Source: Hydrogenothermus sp. (lineage in GTDB: Bacteria > Aquificota > Aquificia > Aquificales > Hydrogenothermaceae). Taken from it: a DNA stretch of 16,954 bases. The notes beneath the pieces are model-generated. The model was not told where the DNA came from, did not search any database, and saw only the letters and a list, made by a program, of their open reading frames with translations. Made by a program: the position numbers and the translations under genes. This document shows positions 1 to 7,582 of this stretch, one piece after another. Within the stretch, counting starts at the first letter, position 1. The number at the start of each line of letters is the position of its first letter. The stretch lies in the NCBI GenBank assembly GCA_003978675.1, contig QNYP01000026.1, forward strand, positions 1 through 16,954. Direction: 5' to 3'.

Positions 1-61
1 TTTCTTTGATATATTCTCCTTTGTATCCTTCTTCTGGAAGAGGATAATCTGGCTCTTCTAT
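1..61. repeat. Left arm of a perfect 61-bp inverted repeat (probable contig-end artefact)
   Basis: Bases 1-61 are the exact reverse complement of 626-686 inside argS. The match begins at the first base of the window and breaks at base 62, which would pair with 625 (a against g). The sequence therefore makes no sense as the native region upstream of argS. A chimeric junction (as in amplified single-cell DNA) or an assembler k-mer overlap is more likely than a biological repeat, because the partner lies within an essential gene's coding sequence. The identity is read directly; the cause is inferred. Confidence 0.9.
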
Positions 62-70
62 ATGGCAAAA

Positions 71-75
71 AGGAG
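71..75 (+). promoter_or_regulatory. Ribosome binding site that decides the argS start
   Basis: AGGAG sits 4 nt before the ATG at 80. The other in-frame ATG, at 62, has no such site and lies on the junction with the inverted-repeat artefact, so translation most likely begins at 80. Confidence 0.6.
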
Positions 76-79
76 TATT

Positions 80-1747
80 ATGAAAACAAAACTAAAACAA
101 CAGGTTATAAACCTTATAAAAAGAGAGATTCCAGAAATCCAGCAAGTTAAAGATAAAGTAAAACTTGAGCCACCTAAAGAAGAAAAATTTGGAGACTTTT
201 CTATAAATGCATCTTTTTTACTTGCAAAACACTTAAAAGACAAACCTATAAACATAGCCCAAAGAATAAAACAAATTTTAGAAAGTGAAGAGATTTTTGA
301 GAAAGTAGAAGTTGCAGGAGCAGGCTTTGTTAATCTATTTTTGTCCACAAAGTACTTTGAACCAATTTTAGAGAAAGCGATTTTAGAAGGAGATACCTAT
401 GGAGAGATAAAAAACAAAACAAAAGGAAAAATAAATATAGAGTTTGTAAGTGCAAATCCAACGGGACCTTTACATTTAGGACATGGTAGAGGAGCAGTTG
501 TAGGCAATACTCTCGCAAATCTTTATAAGTACTCTGGATACAACGTTGAAAAAGAGTTTTACATAAACGATGCAGGAAATCAGATAAAAATGCTTGGCTT
601 ATCTGTTTATGCAAGATTTAGACAGATAGAAGAGCCAGATTATCCTCTTCCAGAAGAAGGATACAAAGGAGAATATATCAAAGAAATAGCCAGACAGCTT
701 TATGAATCTCATAGAGAAAAAATCTTATCAATGTCTTCAGAAGAAGAAGTTGTAGAGTATATGGCGGAATTTGCCAAAAATTTACTATTAGACAAGATTA
801 AGCAAGATTTGGCACTTCTAGGAGTAGAGTTTGATATATGGTTTAGTGAAAAAGAGCTTTATACTCAAGGAAAAGTTTATGAAGTTTTAAAATTCTTAGA
901 AGAAAAAGGTTTAACTTACGAAAAAGATGGAGCTTTATGGCTGAAAACAACCCAATTTGGAGATGATAAGGATAGAGTCTTAAAAAAATCTGATGGCAGT
1001 TATACATATTTTGCAGGGGATATTGCATACCATTTTGATAAATTAAAAAGAAACTACGATTTTATTATTAATGTTTGGGGTGCAGACCATCACGGTTATA
1101 TTCCAAGACTTAAATCTGCAATGCTAGCTCTTGGAGCAAAAGAAGACTGGTTCAATGTTGTTTTAATTCAACTTGTAAAGCTATTTAAAGATGGACAAGA
1201 AATGAAAATGTCCAAAAGGGCAGGAACTTTTACAACATTAAAAGATTTAATAGATATGGTAGGAAAAGATGCGGTTATATATTTCTTCTTAACAAAAGAC
1301 AGTAATACTCATTTAAACTTTGATATAGACTTAGCACTAAAAAAATCTTCAGAAAACCCAGTTTATTATGTTCAATATGCCCATGCCAGAATTTCCTCTG
1401 TATTTAGAGAAGCAAAAGAAAAATTTAATATAAACATAAATGAGTTAGATTCTTCTACTGTTGATACATCTTTACTCAAAGAAAAAGCAGAAAAAGAATT
1501 GATGAAATACATAGCAGTTATCCCTGAAGATATTTATGAAATCACAGAAAAGAAACAACCTCACAAAATTACACAAATAGCTTATGAACTTGCGTCTAAG
1601 TTTCACTATTATTACAACAACTATAAATTTTTACAGCAAGATGACGAAAAATTAATGAAAGCAAGATTATATTTACTGAAGGCAGTTAGAAATGTCTTAA
1701 GAACTATATTCAAGATTATGGAAATAACTCCTGTGGAGAGAATGTAA
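80..1747 (+). CDS. argS: Arginyl-tRNA synthetase (class I)
   Basis: Charges tRNA-Arg with arginine in the cytoplasm, using ATP. From the ATG at 80 the protein has 555 residues, usual for bacterial ArgS. The N-terminal tRNA-recognition (Add-1) domain runs to about residue 100 and includes KFGDFSINA. The class I signature is present as NPTGPLHLGHGRG, with the HLGH nucleotide-binding motif at residues 132-135. The second signature KMSKR is at 376-380. The C-terminal third is the alpha-helical DALR anticodon-binding domain, with YVQYAHARI at its beginning. An in-frame ATG at 62 would add six residues, but it adjoins the inverted-repeat junction and lacks a Shine-Dalgarno, so I use 80. It is the first visible gene of a + strand unit; the next gene starts 1 nt after its stop. 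The native promoter is not visible. Identification is firm. Confidence 0.96.
   Translation: MKTKLKQQVINLIKREIPEIQQVKDKVKLEPPKEEKFGDFSINASFLLAKHLKDKPINIAQRIKQILESEEIFEKVEVAGAGFVNLFLSTKYFEPILEKAILEGDTYGEIKNKTKGKINIEFVSANPTGPLHLGHGRGAVVGNTLANLYKYSGYNVEKEFYINDAGNQIKMLGLSVYARFRQIEEPDYPLPEEGYKGEYIKEIARQLYESHREKILSMSSEEEVVEYMAEFAKNLLLDKIKQDLALLGVEFDIWFSEKELYTQGKVYEVLKFLEEKGLTYEKDGALWLKTTQFGDDKDRVLKKSDGSYTYFAGDIAYHFDKLKRNYDFIINVWGADHHGYIPRLKSAMLALGAKEDWFNVVLIQLVKLFKDGQEMKMSKRAGTFTTLKDLIDMVGKDAVIYFFLTKDSNTHLNFDIDLALKKSSENPVYYVQYAHARISSVFREAKEKFNININELDSSTVDTSLLKEKAEKELMKYIAVIPEDIYEITEKKQPHKITQIAYELASKFHYYYNNYKFLQQDDEKLMKARLYLLKAVRNVLRTIFKIMEITPVERM
626..686. repeat. Right arm of the 61-bp inverted repeat, inside argS
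   Basis: This segment encodes argS residues about 183-202 (counting from the start at 80) in an uninterrupted reading frame, so it is the native copy. Its reverse complement is found at 1-61 with no mismatch. The arms are separated by 564 bases. Confidence 0.9.
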
Positions 1748-1748
1748 A

Positions 1749-2426
1749 ATGGAGAATGATTTAAAAGATTCTATTAAGAAAATAGAAGAAATAAAGAAAA
1801 AGCAGGAAAAAATAGAGAAAATAATTATTATAGTTGCAGGTATTTTTGCAGTTTTAATTTTCTTAGTTATAGGAGTAAATATATATTACTCAGGAGGAGA
1901 TGAACCAGTCTCTCAGCCTGAGGTTGTTTTAGAAGATGAAGTTCAAACTAATGTGGTGGAATATAAGCCTGAAAATCAGATAACAACAGCTACTGCCTTA
2001 CAAAATCCACAAGAAAAACAGCAAGAAATCAAAGATACCAAAAAAGATAAAAAGCAAGAAAAGCCTGATAAATCTCTTAATACAAAAGAACAAACACAAA
2101 ATAAAATAGTAGAGCAAGAAATAAAACAAAAAGAAAAACATCAAAATACTCTAAAAACTATAGAAAAAACAAAAAAACAAAAGCAGGAAACAGAACCTGT
2201 AAAACCAGTGAAAACAAAACAGTTTTACTATACAGTTCAGGTTGGAGCATTTGCAAGTAAAAAAAGAGCTATAGAATATTTAAACTCGTTAAAATTAAAA
2301 GGAAAAGTTGTTGAAAAAAATGGAATACATAGAGTTTTAATAGGAGAGTTTGACTCATATAAAGAAGCTTATAAATTTATGAAAAAGCACTCACTTAAAG
2401 GATTTGTTAGAAAAGTTAAAAATTGA
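1749..2426 (+). CDS. Membrane-anchored SPOR-domain protein
   Basis: Likely a single-pass inner-membrane protein whose periplasmic C terminus binds denuded peptidoglycan, as SPOR domains do at division sites. The 225 residues comprise a charged cytoplasmic N terminus (1-24), one hydrophobic segment at about 25-47, a long Lys/Gln/Glu-rich low-complexity linker (about 60-155), and a SPOR domain at about 157-225. The domain opens with YYTVQVGAFASKKRA and carries the later HRVLIGEF-type strand. Arrangement resembles FtsN/DedD-type proteins, but such linkers are not informative, so I give no symbol. The ATG lies 1 nt after the argS stop, with GGAG at 1735-1738 inside the end of argS. The stop overlaps the lpxK start by 4 nt. 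The domain call is strong; the exact division role is inferred. Confidence 0.85.
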   Translation: MENDLKDSIKKIEEIKKKQEKIEKIIIIVAGIFAVLIFLVIGVNIYYSGGDEPVSQPEVVLEDEVQTNVVEYKPENQITTATALQNPQEKQQEIKDTKKDKKQEKPDKSLNTKEQTQNKIVEQEIKQKEKHQNTLKTIEKTKKQKQETEPVKPVKTKQFYYTVQVGAFASKKRAIEYLNSLKLKGKVVEKNGIHRVLIGEFDSYKEAYKFMKKHSLKGFVRKVKN

Positions 2427-3385
2427 TTTATTCTCTACTTGCAAAATTTAGAAGATATCTATATGAAGAAGGCTTTATAAAAAAGAAAAAACTACCTAAG
2501 CCAGTTATTTCTATTGGTAATTTATCTGTAGGAGGAACAGGTAAAACTCCTCTTACTATATATATTTCTAAGTTGTTGCAAAAAAACGGCTATAAAGTTT
2601 GTGTTTTATCAAGAGGATATAAAAGAAAATCTAAAGGAACTCTAATAGTAAGTGATGGAAATAATATTTATGTAAATTGGCAGTCTTCCGGAGACGAGCC
2701 TTATTTAATAGCCCTAAATAAAATTCCTGTAGTTGTATCAAAATCAAGATATGAAGCAGGTTTAATTGCGCTAAAAAATTTCGATGTAGATATTTTCATA
2801 TTAGACGATGGATTTCAGCATTTTCAGCTTTATAGAGATTTGGATATTTTACTAATAGATGCTAAAAAACCTTTTTGGGAAGATAAACCTTTACCATTTG
2901 GAAGATTAAGAGAGCCTGTAGAAACATATAAATATACAGACCTTTTTGTAATAACTAAAGCAAAAAAAGAAGAAAAAAAATTAATACAAAAGCTAAAAAC
3001 TTTTGAAAAACCATTTTTCTTTGCAAAAGAAGTCTCTAACAACATTACAGATTTTGAAAAAGAATATCCTTTAGATTTTCTAAAAAATAAAGAAATTTTT
3101 CTATTTTCAGGACTTGCTAACAATCAGCAGTTTATTGATTATGTTTCAAGCTTATCTAAACAAATAGGTTTTAAAGTAATAGGTTTTAAAGGATTTAAAG
3201 ATCATTTTGATTATGAAAATTTTACTTTACCAAAAGTTAGCTTTTACTTAACAACAGAGAAAGATCTAGTTAAAGTAAGAGACAAACTAAAAAATGTATA
3301 TGCCCTAAAATATCAATTTAAACTCCCTGAAGAATTTGATAAACTTATACTGAAAACAACCGAAAAGTTAGTAAACCAAAGCTAA
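2423..3385 (+). CDS. lpxK: Tetraacyldisaccharide 4'-kinase (lipid A synthesis)
   Basis: Phosphorylates the 4' position of the lipid A disaccharide precursor at the cytoplasmic face of the inner membrane, the sixth step of the Raetz pathway. The 320 residues match LpxK length. Visible signatures are ISIGNLSVGGTGKTP at 29-43, containing the P-loop GGTGKT; the conserved DDGFQH at 128-133; and LPFGRLREP at 157-165. A TTG start is used because no in-frame ATG precedes the conserved KLPKPVISIGN segment. It overlaps the preceding stop by 4 nt (TTGA), which suggests translational coupling. The gene is the best evidence here that the host makes an outer membrane with lipid A. scpA follows after 11 nt. 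Confidence 0.94.
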   Translation: MIYSLLAKFRRYLYEEGFIKKKKLPKPVISIGNLSVGGTGKTPLTIYISKLLQKNGYKVCVLSRGYKRKSKGTLIVSDGNNIYVNWQSSGDEPYLIALNKIPVVVSKSRYEAGLIALKNFDVDIFILDDGFQHFQLYRDLDILLIDAKKPFWEDKPLPFGRLREPVETYKYTDLFVITKAKKEEKKLIQKLKTFEKPFFFAKEVSNNITDFEKEYPLDFLKNKEIFLFSGLANNQQFIDYVSSLSKQIGFKVIGFKGFKDHFDYENFTLPKVSFYLTTEKDLVKVRDKLKNVYALKYQFKLPEEFDKLILKTTEKLVNQS

Positions 3386-3396
3386 GGTTAAAAGCT

Positions 3397-4020
3397 ATGT
3401 TTGATGATAGAGAAAAAAATCCTTTTGATGTTGTTTTAAAACTTGTTATAAATGGTGAAATAGACCCGTGGAATATAGATATTGTTGATTTAGCAGATAA
3501 ATATCTTCAAGAAGTTAAAAGTATGTATATACCAGATTTAAAAAAAGCTTCCAAGGTTTTATCAGCAGCGGCTTTACTTTTAAAAATGAAGGCAGAGGCT
3601 CTAGCCATTGAAAACGAAGAAGAAAAAGAAGGAATAAAAAGAAACAGAGTTTTTGGAATAAAAAGATTTTATACAATAGATGAAATTGCTCATGTTTTAA
3701 AAAAATATGTATCTCCAGTTATTCCATTTAAACCAAAAAGGAAATATACAAGAAGAAAACCATACACAAGGAAACCTAAAAAACTTGAAGTTCCTCTATT
3801 CCATGCTACCCTTGAAGAAGCTATAGAAGCTCTAGAAAAAGAATTTGAAAATTTACACGGATATACAACACTTTCTGATTTAAATTATCCAAATAAAGCT
3901 CAAGCTTTTGTAGCACTACTTTTTTTAAACTATGAAAAGAAAATAAATATATACCAAGAAGAAGAATTTGGGGAAATATATATAGAAAAAAATGAAGAAG
4001 CCCTAGAAATGACAGCTTAA
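3397..4020 (+). CDS. scpA: Segregation and condensation protein A (kleisin of the SMC complex), archaeal-like
   Basis: Kleisin subunit that bridges the SMC heads and, with ScpB, forms the chromosome-condensing complex. The 207 residues show the N-terminal SMC-contacting region (about 8-72). It contains EIDPWNIDIVDLADKYLQEV at 21-40 and VLSAAALLLKMKAEALA at 54-70. A strongly basic linker (112-129, Lys/Arg/Tyr/Pro-rich) follows. The C-terminal winged-helix domain ends around 197. The DPWNIDIV form resembles archaeal ScpA more than the DIYDIPI form usual in bacteria; this is from memory of the families. At 207 residues it is shorter than typical bacterial ScpA (about 240-260). No scpB lies in the window. 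The stop overlaps that of the convergent gene on a shared TTAA. Confidence 0.85.
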   Translation: MFDDREKNPFDVVLKLVINGEIDPWNIDIVDLADKYLQEVKSMYIPDLKKASKVLSAAALLLKMKAEALAIENEEEKEGIKRNRVFGIKRFYTIDEIAHVLKKYVSPVIPFKPKRKYTRRKPYTRKPKKLEVPLFHATLEEAIEALEKEFENLHGYTTLSDLNYPNKAQAFVALLFLNYEKKINIYQEEEFGEIYIEKNEEALEMTA

Positions 4021-4403
4021 ATAGGAACTTCTTCTATTCTTACAGGTTCAAAACCATTTTCTTTTAGGTGGTCTATTAAGATTTCGTGAACTTTTTTCAA
4101 TCCTTCTTCAAAAGTCATATTTTCTTTAAATACGTATAAATCTAAATCAGGTCTATAACCAATAATGTTATATTTTTCTGGCTGTTTTATATTAAACTCT
4201 GTAGCAACTCCATAAGCTTTTCCTATCTTTTCCACAACACTCTTTGGAATATAAGTTGGCCTATAACATTTAAAATCTATATCTCTTTCTAATCTATCAT
4301 CCTTGGGAACAGCCACTATATATAAAGCAGAAACTTCTCTTTCATTTCCATCTTTATCAAAAGCTTTTAGTTCTACAAAGTGATTCCAAGATTTAGCTTC
4401 CAT
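4017..4403 (-). CDS. Unrecognised 128-aa protein downstream of flhB
   Basis: I do not recognise this family. The product is soluble-looking, with no signal peptide or membrane segment, and mixes charged and aromatic residues: a beta-like N-terminal half (NHFVELKAFDKDGNEREVS, then LYIVAVPKDD) followed by a helical stretch near the C terminus (FEEGLKKVHEILIDHLKENG). A good Shine-Dalgarno (AGGAG, 4410-4414) precedes the ATG by 6 nt, and a TATAAT box lies further upstream, so it is very likely expressed. It follows flhB after 68 bases, the widest gap in the - strand run, and may have its own transcript. Its stop codon overlaps that of scpA. Nothing shows a flagellar role beyond location. Confidence 0.75.
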   Translation of the reverse strand: MEAKSWNHFVELKAFDKDGNEREVSALYIVAVPKDDRLERDIDFKCYRPTYIPKSVVEKIGKAYGVATEFNIKQPEKYNIIGYRPDLDLYVFKENMTFEEGLKKVHEILIDHLKENGFEPVRIEEVPI

Positions 4404-4433
4404 TCTAAACTCCTAAAAAAATATGCTTTTTTA

Positions 4434-4439
4434 ATTATA
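4434..4439 (-). promoter_or_regulatory. Possible -10 promoter element before the 128-aa gene
   Basis: A perfect TATAAT on the - strand stands about 30 bases before the ATG at 4403, with the ribosome binding site between them. No good -35 hexamer is found at 16-18 nt spacing, and such boxes are frequent by chance in DNA this AT-rich. It would start a short leader and allow the gene to be expressed apart from the flagellar genes. Confidence 0.3.
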
Positions 4440-4471
4440 TCTTCATTAAAATAGTCTAGCAGTAGTTAAAA

Positions 4472-5533
4472 TCATAATTTGATATTCTTTTCTTTATAAA
4501 CTTTTGCAAGAATTTTTGCAACAACTTGATAAAATTGTTCTGGTATAAAATCCCCAACTTCACAGGATTCATACAAGGCTCTAGCTAAAGGAGGATCTTG
4601 TATTACAGAAACATTATGTTCTTTTGCCTTTTCTATTATTCTTTCTGCAAGTTTATCTTTACCTTTTGCAATAACCTTTGGGGCAGGTTCATTCTTTTCT
4701 CTTTCATATTTTAATGCAACTGCAAAATGTGTAGGGTTTGTAATAACCACGTCTGCTTTTTCAACTTCTGCCATCATTCTTGTCATAGCAAGTTCCCTTT
4801 GCTTTCTTCTAATTGCTGCTTTTATCTGTGGGTTTCCTTCATACATTTTTTGTTCTTCTTTTATTTCATGTTTAGACATTTTTATATTTTCTTCATATTC
4901 CCATCTTCTAAATAAGAAGTCTATTACTGCAATGGGAATAGATAATAACGCAAAAAATAAAATCATCATAAGTATATATTCAATCATTAGATAAACCTGT
5001 TGATTCACAGGAGTGAAAAATAAAGACGCACTTTCTTTAAAGATTTTTACATATAAAAAGTATGCAATTAGGCTAGCTACAAGTAGTTTTAAAACATTTC
5101 TAACAATTTCAAATAGTGTTTTTCTAGAAAAAATTCTTCCTAAACCTGAAATTGGATTAATTCTTTCAAGTTTTGGCATTAAAGGTTTAAATGTTAATAA
5201 AAATCCGAACTGAATAACATTTGCAAGGACACCTGTTATAAGCAGTGCTAAAAAAACAGGGGTTATTAAAAAAAAGAAAATTTTAAATGTAATAAGGGCT
5301 ATTTCTGATTGAGATACAGATGGAACATTTTTAGATAAGTTTGAAAAAATATATATAAAATATTCAACAAGCTTTTTATAAGCAAAAGGTATATAGGCAA
5401 TCAAAACAAGAAAAGTCATTAAAAGGGTTGCAGATATAGGGACATCCAAACTTCTTGCAACTTGTCCTTCTTCTCTTGCTTTTTGTCTTCTTCGTGGAGT
5501 TGCTTTTTCCGTTTTGCTAGGGTCTTTAGCCAT
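4472..5533 (-). CDS. flhB: Flagellar export gate protein FlhB (substrate-specificity switch)
   Basis: Component of the flagellar type III export gate; self-cleavage in its cytoplasmic domain switches export from rod/hook to filament substrates. The 353 residues begin with the typical KTEKATPRRRQKAREEGQV segment (7-25). About four hydrophobic membrane segments follow, between 33 and 210, and then the cytoplasmic domain. The autocleavage site NPTH is intact at 266-269. The domain continues through PKVIAKG (285-291) and DPPLARALY (313-321) to a short tail. It is a full-length flagellar FlhB rather than the short tail-only paralogue. Its ATG shares one base with the fliR stop (TAATG), indicating coupling. 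Confidence 0.97.
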   Translation of the reverse strand: MAKDPSKTEKATPRRRQKAREEGQVARSLDVPISATLLMTFLVLIAYIPFAYKKLVEYFIYIFSNLSKNVPSVSQSEIALITFKIFFFLITPVFLALLITGVLANVIQFGFLLTFKPLMPKLERINPISGLGRIFSRKTLFEIVRNVLKLLVASLIAYFLYVKIFKESASLFFTPVNQQVYLMIEYILMMILFFALLSIPIAVIDFLFRRWEYEENIKMSKHEIKEEQKMYEGNPQIKAAIRRKQRELAMTRMMAEVEKADVVITNPTHFAVALKYEREKNEPAPKVIAKGKDKLAERIIEKAKEHNVSVIQDPPLARALYESCEVGDFIPEQFYQVVAKILAKVYKEKNIKL

Positions 5534-6312
5534 TATTTACCAAATAATTTTATTGCTGATATATAGTTTTCCACAAAAAGATTCATTATGCCTTTTGAAA
5601 ACATTACTAATGCAGAAGCCCCTATTGCAAGGGACAAAAGTCCTATAAAGATTTGCATAGGAAGTCCCACAATAAAAACATTCACTTGTGGTATTAGTCT
5701 GTTAATAAGTGCTAATGCCACATTCAACATAAGTAATACTAGCAAAAATGGAAAAGCCATTTTTAAAGCTAAAAGGAATAAAAGTGAAGTCTTTTCTAAA
5801 ACATATAAAACTGCATTATTAGATATTTTAAGCTCAAATAAAGGGATTATCTCAAAACTCTTTACAAGGCCAGCAAAGAAGACAATATAAACTCCAGATA
5901 AAAAAAACATAAGATAAAAAAGCAGTATAAAAAATCTATCTATTACAGAAATTTGCCCAAATGTAGGGTCAAATAGATTTGCTAGTGTAAGTCCCATAAA
6001 ATAACTAATAACTTCTGATGCATAAGAAAATATACCAACAATTATATGAGTTAAAACTCCTAAGAAAAAACCAATTAATAACTCTTTTATCACAAGTAAA
6101 AACATCCAGGAAACTGAAAAATCCTTAATTTCTATCATTTCTATATTTGCAAACTTCATTACGAAAAAAGACATAGCAATAACAAGCATGAGTCTGACAT
6201 TCAAAGGAACAAAATTAGAGTTAATAACTGGAAATGCAGAAAAAAATGCCACAAGCCTTGTCAAAACAAGTCCAAAGGTTATAGCTTCTGAAACGGTTAT
6301 TAACTGTGTCAT
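5533..6312 (-). CDS. fliR: Flagellar export gate protein FliR
   Basis: Inner-membrane subunit that assembles with FliP and FliQ into the helical export channel at the centre of the MS ring. The 259 residues are almost wholly hydrophobic, with about six predicted membrane segments. Family hallmarks are KELLIGFFLG (76-85) and the conserved block LNVALALINRLIPQVNVF (196-213) continuing into FIVGLPMQI. The length is usual. It starts 1 nt after the fliQ stop and overlaps flhB by 1 nt. Confidence 0.96.
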   Translation of the reverse strand: MTQLITVSEAITFGLVLTRLVAFFSAFPVINSNFVPLNVRLMLVIAMSFFVMKFANIEMIEIKDFSVSWMFLLVIKELLIGFFLGVLTHIIVGIFSYASEVISYFMGLTLANLFDPTFGQISVIDRFFILLFYLMFFLSGVYIVFFAGLVKSFEIIPLFELKISNNAVLYVLEKTSLLFLLALKMAFPFLLVLLMLNVALALINRLIPQVNVFIVGLPMQIFIGLLSLAIGASALVMFSKGIMNLFVENYISAIKLFGK

Positions 6313-6313
6313 C

Positions 6314-6583
6314 TTACTGGATTAAGTTAACCATGGTAATAAATATTTCCCGCGTAAAATCTACCATTTTTCTAAACATCCATGAACCAAAAATAATCAT
6401 CGCAAGAAGGGTTGCTACAATTTTAGGAATAAATGTTAATGTCATTTCGTTAATTTGTGTTGCAGCCTGAAATATACTTATAACAATTCCCACTATAAAT
6501 GTTATTAGAATAACAGGACCACCTATTATAAGTGCCATCTCAAAAGTTTTATTTATAACATCTATTGCTTGGTCTAGTGTCAT
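6314..6583 (-). CDS. fliQ: Flagellar export gate protein FliQ
   Basis: Small two-helix membrane subunit of the FliPQR export gate. Using the ATG at 6583 gives 89 residues beginning MTLDQAIDVINKTF, exactly the family's usual length. Two membrane segments (about 16-38 and 48-72) flank the conserved FQAATQINEMTLTFIPKI loop. A more distant in-frame ATG at 6622 would add 13 residues reaching into fliP. I reject it because the inner ATG forms an ATGA overlap with the fliP stop, the classic coupled junction, and the extra residues are not part of the family. Confidence 0.95.
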   Translation of the reverse strand: MTLDQAIDVINKTFEMALIIGGPVILITFIVGIVISIFQAATQINEMTLTFIPKIVATLLAMIIFGSWMFRKMVDFTREIFITMVNLIQ

Positions 6584-7323
6584 CTGTAACTCTCTATTAG
6601 TCCTTTTATTAATAGTTCCCAACCATCTGCCAACACAAATAATATAAGTTTAAAAGGCAAAGAAATCATCATAGGTGGTATCATCATCATACCCATTGAC
6701 ATTAGAATGCTTGCAATTAAAAGGTCTATTATTAAAAATGGCAAAAATATTAAAAATACAATTTCAAAAGCAGTTTTTATTTCACTTATTAAAAATGCTG
6801 GTATTAAGGTTATCATACCTATATCTTCAGGTGATTTTGGTTTTTCCCCTGATAAATCAATAAATAGTTTTAAATCCTCTTTTCTAGTATTTTTTAGCAT
6901 AAACTCTTTTATTGGCTTTGACGCTTCACTAAGAGCCTGCATATCACCTATTTCTTGCTTTATATAAGGCTGTATAGCATTTTTATTTATATCTTCAAAT
7001 ACAGGTCTCATAACAAAAAATGTTAAAAACAAAGCTAAAGATATAATTACTTGATTTGGAGGAGATTGAGGTATTCCAAGGGCATGTCTAAGCAGTGATA
7101 GAACTATTACAATCCTTACAAACGAAGTAAATGTTATAAGTATGGAAGGTGCAAGACTAAGTATAGTTATTAAAAATAGTATTTTTAAAGATACACTAAG
7201 ATTATTTAACTGCTGTAGTGTATTTTGGATTAAATTGTTTTCATTTTGTGCCAGTGCAATGGATGATATTGATAAAACTAGTATTATTACACTAGTGATT
7301 ATCTTTTTTTCTGTTTTCTTCAT
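6580..7323 (-). CDS. fliP: Flagellar export gate protein FliP
   Basis: Core subunit of the flagellar export channel. The 247 residues start with a cleavable-looking signal peptide (KK followed by a hydrophobic stretch to ALAQ at 23-26), typical of FliP. Family signatures are intact: the segment around QSPPNQVIISLALFLTFFVM (86-105), and the C-terminal IIDLLIASILMSMGMMM and PPMMISLPFKLILFVLADGW (198-235). About four membrane segments are visible. Its start lies inside fliO (32-nt overlap) and its stop overlaps fliQ by 4 nt. Confidence 0.97.
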   Translation of the reverse strand: MKKTEKKIITSVIILVLSISSIALAQNENNLIQNTLQQLNNLSVSLKILFLITILSLAPSILITFTSFVRIVIVLSLLRHALGIPQSPPNQVIISLALFLTFFVMRPVFEDINKNAIQPYIKQEIGDMQALSEASKPIKEFMLKNTRKEDLKLFIDLSGEKPKSPEDIGMITLIPAFLISEIKTAFEIVFLIFLPFLIIDLLIASILMSMGMMMIPPMMISLPFKLILFVLADGWELLIKGLIESYR

Positions 7324-7582
7324 CTACATCTTTTTCAAATTTTTCTATTAATTTTATACCAGAATTATCAAATGAGAAAAAATAAGATTTATTTTTTACC
7401 TGAGCAAGAATAAAACCTTTATCTTTTCCTATGTGTCTTACTTCTATAATTTTTATATTACTTTTTAAGTTAGAAACAGGGAAACTTCCAAATTTGTTTA
7501 TATATAGGTAAATACCAAATAAACTTCCTACTATTATAGTAAAAACTACTACGAACTTTACTAAATTGTAATCTTCAAACAA
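7292..7582 (-). CDS. fliO: Flagellar assembly protein FliO (FliO/FliZ-like)
   Basis: FliO is a small membrane protein that helps FliP assemble. This 96-residue product has one membrane segment at about 8-27, then a short beta-rich cytoplasmic part and a charged C-terminal tail (EKDVDEENRKKDNH). FliO diverges strongly, so the call rests on length, single-pass topology and position between fliN and fliP. The start is TTG at 7582, overlapping the fliN stop by 8 nt; I see no ATG before the membrane segment. The gene overlaps the fliP start by 32 nt. Confidence 0.8.
   Translation of the reverse strand: MFEDYNLVKFVVVFTIIVGSLFGIYLYINKFGSFPVSNLKSNIKIIEVRHIGKDKGFILAQVKNKSYFFSFDNSGIKLIEKFEKDVDEENRKKDNH

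Noticed and set aside
62..79. Upstream ATG adding six residues to ArgS
   Set aside because: It begins at the inverted-repeat junction and has no genuine upstream sequence; the ATG at 80 has an AGGAG site at proper position.
58..348. Open frame on the - strand opposite the start of argS
   Set aside because: It is antisense to conserved argS coding sequence, has no recognisable product and ends in the artefactual edge region.
4411..4433. A-run and T-run around GCATA resembling a terminator hairpin
   Set aside because: The stem would be almost all A-T with a tiny loop, and it overlaps the leader and ribosome site of the 128-aa gene.
6584..6622. N-terminal extension of FliQ starting at 6622
   Set aside because: The extra 13 residues lie inside fliP and are not part of the family; the inner ATG gives the usual 89 residues and an ATGA junction.
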